In this document: positions 51,284 to 59,174 of the stretch, one piece after another | Layout: every line of letters begins with the position of its first letter | Position numbering within the stretch: position 1 is the first letter of the stretch | Assembly: GCA_017630215.1 (NCBI GenBank) | Contig: JAGBVR010000015.1 | Coordinates: forward strand, 62,001 to 126,000 | Source: Bacteroidales bacterium | GTDB lineage: Bacteria > Bacteroidota > Bacteroidia > Bacteroidales > UBA932 | DNA length: 64,000 nt | Reading direction: 5' to 3' | Translations under genes and position numbers: made by a program | Notes under the pieces: model-generated | The model's database searches: none | What the model was told of the DNA's origin: nothing | Seen by the model: only the letters and a program-made list of their open reading frames with translations

Positions 51284-52555
51284 TTACTTTTTGATCTTGT
51301 CATAATCCTTCTGATAACTGGTCTTGCTTACGATCAGCATCAGGATACCGCAGAGAACCCATACGGCTCCAAGCACAGGGAAAGTAGCCGAAAGGCTTCC
51401 CATACTGTCCTTCATCGCACCGAGGATAACAGGAGCAAGCGCTCCGACAGCAAAGCCGGTAGTGATGAGCGCACTCGAGCAGGAAGCATGAAGTCTTGCG
51501 GGGGTCACATCATATAATACTGTATAAATGTTCGCATCAAAGAACGCTCTGAAGAAGCCCCAGCCGGCAAAGCAGAAGTAAACAGCCCAGAGAGCCATGT
51601 CACCGTTCACGAAGAAGAGGAATGCGGCGCCAAGGATGAGGCCTATACCCTGAATCACCATACGTACCTTACGGTCACGTACTGCGATCTTATCAGAAAG
51701 AGTACCTGCGAGAAGGACTCCGGCAAATGCGGCCGCATATGTCCAGAACATTGAATTGAATCCTGCGACAGCCTGCGTCTGACCGAACTCCTCCTGAAGG
51801 AATGCCGGAACCCAGGTCATGTAACCGGTGATCACGAAGATGAATCCGCTGAAGCCGACAGTGAGCACCAGGGCTGTAGGAGTGGTGAAGACGGTCTTGA
51901 ATCCATCAAAGATGCCTGGCTTAGACTGCTCGACTTCGCTTGAAATCACAGCACTGCCTTCATTTCCAGCCTGACCGGCAGCCTCCTTCTTGTCCTTCAG
52001 ACGGATGGCCATGACGATGCCCCAGATGATACCCGCGGCACCGAATATGATGAATGAATACTGCCAGCCAAGCTTGTCAGCGATATAACCCGCCAGCCAG
52101 CCGGCCAGAATAACACCTACATAATAAGAAGTCTGATGGATCGACATCGCCCGAGCTCTTGTATCGGTATGATATTGTCCCAGAAGCGAATAATTGGCCG
52201 GACCGAAGAAGGCCTCTCCTCCTCCGGTAGCAACGCTTCGCATAAGAATGAGCATTACCACTCCGGTAGCAAGTCCGGTGAACATCGTAGCGACGCTCCA
52301 GAAAATAATGGCAATCGTAGTTACCCACTTGCGACTGAGACGGTCGCCTGCCATTCCTCCCAGAGGCACCATACAAGCATAGCAGAGGTTGAAGATAGTC
52401 GCGATCAGACCGACAGAGGTGTCTGTAAGATGGAGAGAATCGCGGATTGCCGGAAGGACTGTATTGAAGACCTGACGGTCTGCCTGATTGAGAAGATAAG
52501 CCATCCAGAGCAAGCCCAGAACCTCCCATTTGTAATACTTGTGCAGTGCTTTCAT
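51284..52555 (-). CDS. Major facilitator superfamily sugar transporter
   Basis: The 423-residue protein has 12 hydrophobic segments and the MFS signature GGMAGDRLSRKWV between helices 2 and 3, with an echo ...GTLSDKIAVRDRKV between 8 and 9. It would carry the sugar freed in the periplasm into the cytoplasm. The central loop (about residues 198-222) holds AVISSEVEQSKP, which is the in-frame translation of the interspersed repeat seen elsewhere in the locus (51920-51951), so this loop has been lengthened. It is the first gene of the long minus-strand operon, whose -7 box lies at 52602-52609. Confidence 0.92.
   Translation of the reverse strand: MKALHKYYKWEVLGLLWMAYLLNQADRQVFNTVLPAIRDSLHLTDTSVGLIATIFNLCYACMVPLGGMAGDRLSRKWVTTIAIIFWSVATMFTGLATGVVMLILMRSVATGGGEAFFGPANYSLLGQYHTDTRARAMSIHQTSYYVGVILAGWLAGYIADKLGWQYSFIIFGAAGIIWGIVMAIRLKDKKEAAGQAGNEGSAVISSEVEQSKPGIFDGFKTVFTTPTALVLTVGFSGFIFVITGYMTWVPAFLQEEFGQTQAVAGFNSMFWTYAAAFAGVLLAGTLSDKIAVRDRKVRMVIQGIGLILGAAFLFFVNGDMALWAVYFCFAGWGFFRAFFDANIYTVLYDVTPARLHASCSSALITTGFAVGALAPVILGAMKDSMGSLSATFPVLGAVWVLCGILMLIVSKTSYQKDYDKIKK
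51920..51951 (-). repeat. Interspersed repeat copy inside the MFS coding sequence
   Basis: The minus strand reads TGTGATTTCAAGCGAAGTCG then AGCAGTCTAAG, a close variant of the canonical TGTCATTTCGAGCGAAGTCG-AGAAATCTA element. It is in frame and encodes AVISSEVEQSKP in the loop between helices 6 and 7. Confidence 0.7.
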
Positions 52556-52582
52556 ATGTCGAAAAATGAGGATTTTAAATTA

Positions 52583-52609
52583 TGTGTGGTGTAGTGTGGT
52601 GCAAAAGTA
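52583..52609 (-). promoter_or_regulatory. Promoter and operator of the 18-kb minus-strand operon
   Basis: On the minus strand TACTTTTG (52602-52609) is the -7 box, with TTGG 19 bases upstream. Just downstream lies GCACCACACTACACCACACA, two ACCACA copies that share CACCACACTA with the operator at 29622. No other promoter box is evident before any gene down to 34720. Confidence 0.65.
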
Positions 52610-52618
52610 CGGAAATTC

Positions 52619-52650
52619 TTGCAAATTCCAATACAATTTTAGTATTTTTG
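52619..52650 (+). promoter_or_regulatory. Promoter of the plus-strand arm of the locus
   Basis: TTG (52619-52621) and TATTTTTG (52643-52650) are 21 bases apart and read toward the small gene at 52671. The box is 34 bases from the divergent -7 box, so the two promoters share one control region. Confidence 0.6.
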
Positions 52651-52670
52651 CCCCGTAAAATAAGTTTGCA

Positions 52671-52793
52671 ATGAAAATATACCAGACTCCAATCATAGAA
52701 ATCATTGAAATCCTCTCAGAAGGCCGCATACTCTCCGGAAGTACAGGAGAATCCTACAACGATCAGGAAGACTTCGGAGGTATATGGTCATGA
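52671..52793 (+). CDS. Small protein of 40 residues heading the plus-strand arm
   Basis: This ATG-to-TGA frame encodes MKIYQTPIIEIIEILSEGRI-LSGSTGESYNDQEDFGGIWS. It starts 21 bases after the -7 box and ends 18 bases before the fimbrillin-DUF4855 gene. Short proteins of this build (MK-x-Y-x-x-P start, IxExxE strand, then S/G/D/E-rich tail ending in aromatic residues) commonly precede surface lipoprotein and fimbrillin-like genes in Bacteroidales. Their function is unknown to me. Position, start codon and composition support a real gene. Confidence 0.65.
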   Translation: MKIYQTPIIEIIEILSEGRILSGSTGESYNDQEDFGGIWS

Positions 52794-52811
52794 AGATTAA
52801 AATCTGAAGAA

Positions 52812-55121
52812 ATGAAGAACACTATATTCTTATCAGCGATGCTCTTATGCCTGATTTCATGCACCGGAGCAGAAGAAGAGTTCAGCACTCTACGCACCAA
52901 AGAGTTTACCTGCCTGCTGGAAAACTCAGACTCCCCTGCCACAAGGACAGCTCTCGGACCCGGAAACGCCATCCTCTGGGACAACAATGATTATATAAAG
53001 GTTTATTCGGCCAATAACACCGCCGGTACAGTTTTCACCGACATCACGCTTGAAAACCAGGGGCGCAAAGCCACCTTCAAAGGTATGACGGAATCCGCCG
53101 ATTCGTATTTCGCGGTATACCCGGCCTCTTCCGGCTCGGGATTTGACCCGCAGAACAATACAATTTCAGTGAGGATACCGACACAGCAGAAGGCCACAGC
53201 AGGTTCATTTGCAGACAATGCCAACACCTCTGTCGCGAAGACTGCAGAGGACGATCTGTACTTCAAGAACATAGGTGCAGTACTGGCAATCAAATGTCCG
53301 ACAGCCTATGCTTCATCCCTCATACTGAGAAGTTCCGACAAAGGCATCGCGATGTCAGGAGAGTCTGAAATCGACTATTCAGACGGAGAACCGACAGTGG
53401 AAGAAATCACAGACGGTGTGAACTACATCAATCTTACAGACCTGGGAAGTTCTTCATATGGAAAGACTTACTATCTGACTGCATACCCCGGAGATTATAA
53501 GGGATTCGACATCATCATCACCAATACCGCAAAGACACACAGGTCGGTCATCAGCAGCGGCAAGGTACTGAAACTGGAAAGAAATGACAATATCCTCCTG
53601 TACGACGGTTCATTTGCCGGATGGAACGCTCCGACAGAGCCATACTCGGTAAACGCTTCTTTGGAAGCTGACTTCACCCTTACAGTCAGCTGGAACTGCG
53701 ATTCAGATAAAAGTCTGTGCAAGGGATTCAGGATATATGCACGCAAAAGCGCAGATATACAGACGCAGACAATGGTGGGACAGACCAATGCCGATGTAAT
53801 GAGTCTTAACATCAGGGATCTGGAAGAGAATCAGACATACGACATAGGCGTCCAGTCGATCGGTTCCCAGTCAAGATACGACTCCGACATAATATGGAAA
53901 AAGAATGTGAGAATTCCTGACAGCGGTATGTATGAGTGGGAAAAGTCGCGTGAAGGAATTCTTGATTTCGCCGACCTCGACCTGCTTGCAGGCGGATTGA
54001 CGAGCAAGACTCCTGACACTTGGAACGAGACACGTCTTAAGCCGCACGTCACTTTCATTGATGAAAACGGGAAGGAGCAATGGCTTCATGAGGCATTCCT
54101 TTTCTTTGGCAGCGAAGATTCCAGGTCAAATTCAACATTCGTCATTTCTGCTGACGGGCAAAAATCAGGAGATCAGGAGGCTTGGAAGAGATTTGCCGAT
54201 TACTGGATATCCCCCGAGGGTGTCATAAAAACTCTCGACAAGACAATATCCGATGCTATGTCACGCATCGGTCAGCCCGGATTCAAACATAAGGTCATCA
54301 TCACAATGCCTGATCCTATCATGCTGGAATATTTCACTGACAAAAAGTCATCCACCACTTACTGGGGAAAGGTGGACGGACGACAGCTGGACTTCAAAAA
54401 AACCGCTGATCAGGTTCTTGCCTACCAGTGGTACATCGATTACATCAGGGCGGCATGGTACAAGGCGGGGCCGCAGAATATTGAACTTGCAGGTTTCTAC
54501 ATTCTGTCAGAGGAGTTGGTAAGCGAAGAAAGCGGATGGAATTATAACTATAAGAGATGGGACAAGATACTCCCATATGTATCCGAATACCTTCACGCGA
54601 GAAAGTACGGAATGTACTGGATACCTTATTATCAGGCTGCAGGTTACAATAAAACCTCCAAGCTTGGAATCGACTACACCTGGCTGCAGCCTAATAAATA
54701 TTGGGACTATCCGGAGAAGAAGCAGAAGAAATCCTGGACCTGGGTGTTCAATACAATGAACACATACGGACACGGAATGGAGATAGAGTTCGAGGGTTCT
54801 CACGGAGAATCTGGCTGGAGCCAATACGAAGAAGGAGTTGCTCGTACAAGTTCTTCAATTCTGGAGACTGTGCGCACGAATAATGATGCTCAGGGAACAC
54901 CGAAAGGCCAGCCTAACCCTCAGGCAGCAAGAAACAAGCAGCTTCTCCGTGATTACATGACACAATTCAAGGAGAACGGATATTATGGTAAGGCACGCAT
55001 CGCCACATATTCAGGCACTGATGCCATGTACGAACTGGCCGCTTCGCCGGACCGGAAAGATAAAGAGATGTATCTCGAATACTGCCGTTTCATTGTAGAG
55101 AACCCAAAGAGAAAGCAGTAA
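52812..55121 (+). CDS. Fimbrillin-like / FN3 / DUF4855 fusion lipoprotein
   Basis: The 769-residue protein has a lipobox (CLISCTGAEEEF; acids after Cys suggest surface export). Residues 30-270 form a fimbrillin-like (Mfa-like) domain: SPATRTALGPGNAILWDNNDYIKVYSA, ATFKGMTESADSYFAVYPASSG and LYFKNIGAVLAIKCP. An FN3 domain follows (about 275-365), then DUF4855 (about 380-765), almost the same as the protein at 37010: RLKPHVTFIDENGKEQWLHEAFLFFG, KVIITMPDPIMLEYF, LAGFYILSEELV, DYTWLQPNKYWDYPEKK and HGMEIEFEGSHGESGWSQ. It is likely a surface enzyme that also binds glycan or cell material. It precedes the NAGPA gene by 41 bases. Confidence 0.87.
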   Translation: MKNTIFLSAMLLCLISCTGAEEEFSTLRTKEFTCLLENSDSPATRTALGPGNAILWDNNDYIKVYSANNTAGTVFTDITLENQGRKATFKGMTESADSYFAVYPASSGSGFDPQNNTISVRIPTQQKATAGSFADNANTSVAKTAEDDLYFKNIGAVLAIKCPTAYASSLILRSSDKGIAMSGESEIDYSDGEPTVEEITDGVNYINLTDLGSSSYGKTYYLTAYPGDYKGFDIIITNTAKTHRSVISSGKVLKLERNDNILLYDGSFAGWNAPTEPYSVNASLEADFTLTVSWNCDSDKSLCKGFRIYARKSADIQTQTMVGQTNADVMSLNIRDLEENQTYDIGVQSIGSQSRYDSDIIWKKNVRIPDSGMYEWEKSREGILDFADLDLLAGGLTSKTPDTWNETRLKPHVTFIDENGKEQWLHEAFLFFGSEDSRSNSTFVISADGQKSGDQEAWKRFADYWISPEGVIKTLDKTISDAMSRIGQPGFKHKVIITMPDPIMLEYFTDKKSSTTYWGKVDGRQLDFKKTADQVLAYQWYIDYIRAAWYKAGPQNIELAGFYILSEELVSEESGWNYNYKRWDKILPYVSEYLHARKYGMYWIPYYQAAGYNKTSKLGIDYTWLQPNKYWDYPEKKQKKSWTWVFNTMNTYGHGMEIEFEGSHGESGWSQYEEGVARTSSSILETVRTNNDAQGTPKGQPNPQAARNKQLLRDYMTQFKENGYYGKARIATYSGTDAMYELAASPDRKDKEMYLEYCRFIVENPKRKQ

Positions 55122-55162
55122 GAGCCGGCGTATAAATCCATAGAAGAAAAAAAACATTACAT

Positions 55163-57055
55163 ATGAAGAATATATCATTGATATTGGCAATGGCCACGGC
55201 GATTGCTTGCACTGAAAAACCTCAGACAGCAACAACGGCGGCACTGGCTGACCCTGACTGTCTGCAGACCGAACAGGTCGACCTGACCACAATACGCCTC
55301 AGCTGGAATGACCGGGCTGATGGTGAGACCGGATACAGAGTGTTCCGGCGCGCAGAAGGAGGGTACTCCAATGTCTCCCCTTTGACCACGCTCGAGGCAG
55401 GCGCAACGTCTTTCAGCTTCGAAGGACTGATTGGCGGATCCGTTTATGACTTCGGTGTACAGGCCATTTCAGATGATATGACAAAGCACTCCAAGACCGT
55501 ATGGATCAATGACTGCAAGGTTCTGACGTTTTCAGAACTAGCAGAACAGGAGAGCGCGGGAAAACTCTCAGCGCCTTCCGATCTGAAAGCAGTTCAGACA
55601 GACAACCACAGCGTAAAGCTTTTATGGAAGGACAACACATCAGGCGAGATCGGATACAACATCTTCTATGATGAGGGAACAGGCCTCACCTTCGACCAGC
55701 CCGAATCCACCAGTACAGCCGACAGTGAGGAATGCATACTCTCAGGACTGGAGCCTGGAAAGACATATACATTCGGTGTGCAAGCGGCAGGAACTTCCAT
55801 CGTGAATAACTCCCGTATCACCACCTGCGAACTTTCTTTGATTGACCTCGAAAAGCGTCCGGAAGTAACTTCTGTCAAGACAAGCTATGCCTACATAGCA
55901 GTCACATACAAAGTTCAGAAAATATCTGCTTCAAACCCAGAACACGGTATCTGCTTCAGCGAGTCCGGCAAACCTTCCGTGAACGACATAAAGGTTACCG
56001 GACCGGAACTCAGGGCCTCAGCAGAAATCCTCCAGATAGTGCCGAATGCATATCTCGAAGACGGAAAGGGATACAATATGAGCGTTTTCATCAAGGACGG
56101 CGAGACATATCATTACAGCGAGCCTCAGACGGTCAGACTCGAGGCACAGCCTTCCGCACCGGAGCTCATCTGGGAAAAACAGGACTATGGTCTGGAAGGA
56201 GTCGAGGTATTCAAGACCACCTCGCAACTTAACGGACGCAACTTCAATGCGTGGTACGCAATTGCAGATCCGGCGCAGGTGGATTTCAGAGTACTGTATC
56301 CGGAAACTGTAGGTTCGAAGAAGACCGTGGCATCCCAGGCAGAAGAGGCCGGAGACTGCCTCGCACTCATAAACGGAGCCATCTACGGTAACTACAACAT
56401 AGGCGTGATCATAACTGAAGGCCAGATGACCCAGCAGTGGCATGGAGAAATCGAAGGATGCTACTGGGCTACTGACAATCAGCTTTATCAGATCACCCGT
56501 CCTGTCATCGGAGTGGACCAGAACGGTAAAGCGGGAGCGTATTGGGTGGGAGTACCTCAGCAGGGTACTTTCTACTACTACGACAGACCTCAGCCAAGCG
56601 TGACAGGACAGGCTAAATACGGCAAGGTAAGTGCCTCATCTCCAGTTCCAGCCGTTGACTGGAATCCTTATTACGCCATCAGCTGCGGCCCTATGGTCCT
56701 CTATGACGGAAAGGTCTGTGCGGACAACTCAATGGTGGACGACACCCATTATTATACCAACTTCGAGTGCTGGAACGAGTCGAGTGTTTACTCCGCTCAC
56801 CCTGACAGAACAGCTGTGGGTGTGACTGAGGACGGCAGGATTGTCCTCTTCATATGCGACGGACGTATAGATGCCAGCCAGGGAGCATACATAAAGGAGC
56901 TAGGTCCGATAATGAAGAGCATCGGATGCGTACACGCTATGAACCTCGACGGCGGAGGATCCACAGGAATGTGGATAGATGGCTCAGGAATGATCAACCA
57001 TAAGGATGACAGCTGGCGTGCAGTCAAGTCAACTATAGGATTCTTCAAGAAATAA
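55163..57055 (+). CDS. Phosphodiester glycosidase (NAGPA) family lipoprotein with FN3 domains
   Basis: The 630-residue protein has a lipobox (TAIACTEKP), two FN3 domains (residues about 35-120 and 135-225), a third Ig-like domain (230-325) and a C-terminal NAGPA domain (335-630). The last shows FNAWYAIADPAQVDFRVL, AGDCLALINGAIYG, HPDRTAVGVTEDGRIVLFICDGR and CVHAMNLDGGGSTGMWIDG (the DGGGS signature). In animals NAGPA removes GlcNAc from GlcNAc-phosphodiester-mannose; bacterial members cut sugar phosphodiesters in teichoic acids or polysaccharides. So the target glycan may carry phosphodiester-linked sugar. It lies 3 bases before GH127. Confidence 0.88.
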   Translation: MKNISLILAMATAIACTEKPQTATTAALADPDCLQTEQVDLTTIRLSWNDRADGETGYRVFRRAEGGYSNVSPLTTLEAGATSFSFEGLIGGSVYDFGVQAISDDMTKHSKTVWINDCKVLTFSELAEQESAGKLSAPSDLKAVQTDNHSVKLLWKDNTSGEIGYNIFYDEGTGLTFDQPESTSTADSEECILSGLEPGKTYTFGVQAAGTSIVNNSRITTCELSLIDLEKRPEVTSVKTSYAYIAVTYKVQKISASNPEHGICFSESGKPSVNDIKVTGPELRASAEILQIVPNAYLEDGKGYNMSVFIKDGETYHYSEPQTVRLEAQPSAPELIWEKQDYGLEGVEVFKTTSQLNGRNFNAWYAIADPAQVDFRVLYPETVGSKKTVASQAEEAGDCLALINGAIYGNYNIGVIITEGQMTQQWHGEIEGCYWATDNQLYQITRPVIGVDQNGKAGAYWVGVPQQGTFYYYDRPQPSVTGQAKYGKVSASSPVPAVDWNPYYAISCGPMVLYDGKVCADNSMVDDTHYYTNFECWNESSVYSAHPDRTAVGVTEDGRIVLFICDGRIDASQGAYIKELGPIMKSIGCVHAMNLDGGGSTGMWIDGSGMINHKDDSWRAVKSTIGFFKK

Positions 57056-57058
57056 GAC

Positions 57059-59074
57059 ATGAAAAAAGCATTGATTATCATAGTATCTGCGGCATTGGCT
57101 GTAAGCGCCTCCGCGCAGGAATATATATTCAACAGGCATCCTCTTATGCCGACATCATTCACAGAACTTCCTATCGGAGCGATCAAGGCGGAAGGATGGC
57201 TTCACGACCAGCTTGTAAAGCAGAAAGACGGAATGACCGGTCATCTGGACGAACTGTACAGCGAAGTCGTAGGAGCCGACAATGCCTGGATCGGAGGCGA
57301 GGGAGACACCTGGGAACGTGGTCCTTACTGGCTTGACGGTCTTCTGCCATTGGCCTACATCCTCGGTGATGAAGAACTCATCGCCAAGTCAAGGGTATGG
57401 ACGGAATCCATGCTCACAATGGTATACGACGACGGTTATTTCGGCAATAGGATTTCCCGCAAATATATCGAAGGATTCCAGAGGGGTAAAGCAGAGGACT
57501 GGTGGCCTAAGATGGTAGCTCTCAAGATATTAAAGCAATACTACATGGCAACGGGAGACCAGCGCGTGATCGACGTGATGACAGGATATTTCAAATACCA
57601 GCTGGCCAATCTTCCCCAAAAGCCTCTTGACCACTGGACATTCTGGGGCGAATGGAGAGGTGGAGACAATCTCGATATGGTATATTGGCTGTACAATATC
57701 ACAGGAGAGGAATTCCTTCTCGAACTGGGAGATCTGATCCACAGCCAGACAACTCCTTGGACAGCGATGTTCTGGGGTGAGACCAATGAACTGAGAACCC
57801 AGAACTCGATGCATACTGTAAATCTTGCACACGGTTTCAAGGAACCGATCATATGGTGGCAGAGATCACACGACCCTAAGGACCTGAATGCTCCTGAAAA
57901 CGCATTGAAGATCATACGACATACATTCGGGCTTCCTACCGGACTCTGGGCCGGTGACGAACAGGTTCATTTCGGAGACCCGACCCGCGGATCTGAGCTC
58001 TGCACCGCAGTCGAGATGATGTATTCACTGGAGGAAATGCTTCAGGCAACAGGTGACCTCCAATGGGCTGACCACCTCGAAAGAGTCGCCTTCAATGCTC
58101 TTCCGACACAGGCTACCGACGCATATGACGGACGTCAATATTATCAGCAGACCAACCAGATAGCATGCTCACGCGAGTGGCGCAACTTCGTCACCCAGCA
58201 CGAGGATAATGACAATGTATTCGGCGTACTTAACGGATACCCTTGCTGCTCGTGCAATATGCATCAGGGCTGGCCTAAATTCACTCAGAACCTCTGGTAT
58301 GCCAGCAAGGATGGCGGTCTGGCGGCATTCATCTATGCTCCATCTACTGTAACCGCAAAAGTGGGTGAAGGAACTGAAGTATCGCTTAAACAGGAGACAT
58401 TCTATCCTTTCGACGAAACCGTGAAAGTAACCGTGGATTTCACTGGAAAGAAGGTTAAGGACGCATATTTCCCTCTTTATTTCAGAATTCCCGAGTGGTG
58501 TTCTAATGCAAGAGTACTTGTAAACGGCGAAGAAGGCTGCAGTTCTCCAATGGCAGGTGAAACCGTCCGACTGAGCAGAAGATGGGCAAAGGGAGATGTG
58601 GTGACATTGGAATTCCCGATGGAGGTGAGCATCAGTCATTGGTACGACGGGGCCACAGTAGTGGAAAGAGGACCGCTGATATATTCTCTGAAGATGGACG
58701 AGAAGTGGGAGAAGCACGAATTCGAGGCTTCATACGAAGGCAAATACGGCCCTTACTATTATACCTGTGTGTCAGATACTCCATGGAACTATGGATTCAG
58801 GCTTCAGGATATGACTCCGGAAAAGATGTCTGAGAACTTCAAGGTGGAAATACGTCCTGATGAGGGAACTTATCCCTGGAATCTTGAGAACGCACCTGTA
58901 AGCATCAAGGCCAAAGCTGTGATAATCAAGCCATGGAAGGAATACAACGGCTCTACTGGACAGATCGCATATTACCGCGAGGACGGAGATGACACAGGTG
59001 AGGAAGTATGGATAGAACTCATCCCTTACGGCTGCACCACCCTCCGCGTAACCGAATTCCCGACAAGATTATAA
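57059..59074 (+). CDS. GH127-type glycosidase (beta-L-arabinofuranosidase family)
   Basis: The 671-residue protein has a cleavable signal peptide (AVSASA, then QEYI) and the (alpha/alpha)6 barrel plus beta domains of GH127 (formerly DUF1680). Its zinc-cysteine site is complete: Glu313-x-Cys315 in GSELCTAVEMMY and Cys396-Cys397 in YPCCSCNMHQGW, matching the Glu, Cys, Cys-Cys set of HypBA1, where the first Cys of the pair is the nucleophile. GH127 acts on beta-L-arabinofuranosides, but relatives (GH146 and others) take other furanosides. It is periplasmic by its signal. The last codons are followed at once by a 21-base tandem repeat. Confidence 0.9.
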   Translation: MKKALIIIVSAALAVSASAQEYIFNRHPLMPTSFTELPIGAIKAEGWLHDQLVKQKDGMTGHLDELYSEVVGADNAWIGGEGDTWERGPYWLDGLLPLAYILGDEELIAKSRVWTESMLTMVYDDGYFGNRISRKYIEGFQRGKAEDWWPKMVALKILKQYYMATGDQRVIDVMTGYFKYQLANLPQKPLDHWTFWGEWRGGDNLDMVYWLYNITGEEFLLELGDLIHSQTTPWTAMFWGETNELRTQNSMHTVNLAHGFKEPIIWWQRSHDPKDLNAPENALKIIRHTFGLPTGLWAGDEQVHFGDPTRGSELCTAVEMMYSLEEMLQATGDLQWADHLERVAFNALPTQATDAYDGRQYYQQTNQIACSREWRNFVTQHEDNDNVFGVLNGYPCCSCNMHQGWPKFTQNLWYASKDGGLAAFIYAPSTVTAKVGEGTEVSLKQETFYPFDETVKVTVDFTGKKVKDAYFPLYFRIPEWCSNARVLVNGEEGCSSPMAGETVRLSRRWAKGDVVTLEFPMEVSISHWYDGATVVERGPLIYSLKMDEKWEKHEFEASYEGKYGPYYYTCVSDTPWNYGFRLQDMTPEKMSENFKVEIRPDEGTYPWNLENAPVSIKAKAVIIKPWKEYNGSTGQIAYYREDGDDTGEEVWIELIPYGCTTLRVTEFPTRL

Positions 59075-59079
59075 CCCCT

Positions 59080-59171
59080 GTCATTCCGAGATTATTTATT
59101 GTCATTCCGAGCTTATTTATTGTCATTCCGAGCTTGTTTATTGTCATTCCGAGCTTGTCGAGGAATCTACA
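59080..59171 (+). repeat. 21-base tandem repeat of the interspersed TGTCATTCCGAG element
   Basis: GTCATTCCGAG starts at 59080, 59101, 59122 and 59143, each followed by a TTATTTATT-like linker. The last copy continues as GAGCTTGTCGAGGAATCTAC, the usual end of the full element. It fills the 100-base gap between GH127 and the next gene. Confidence 0.88.
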
Positions 59172-59174
59172 CCC

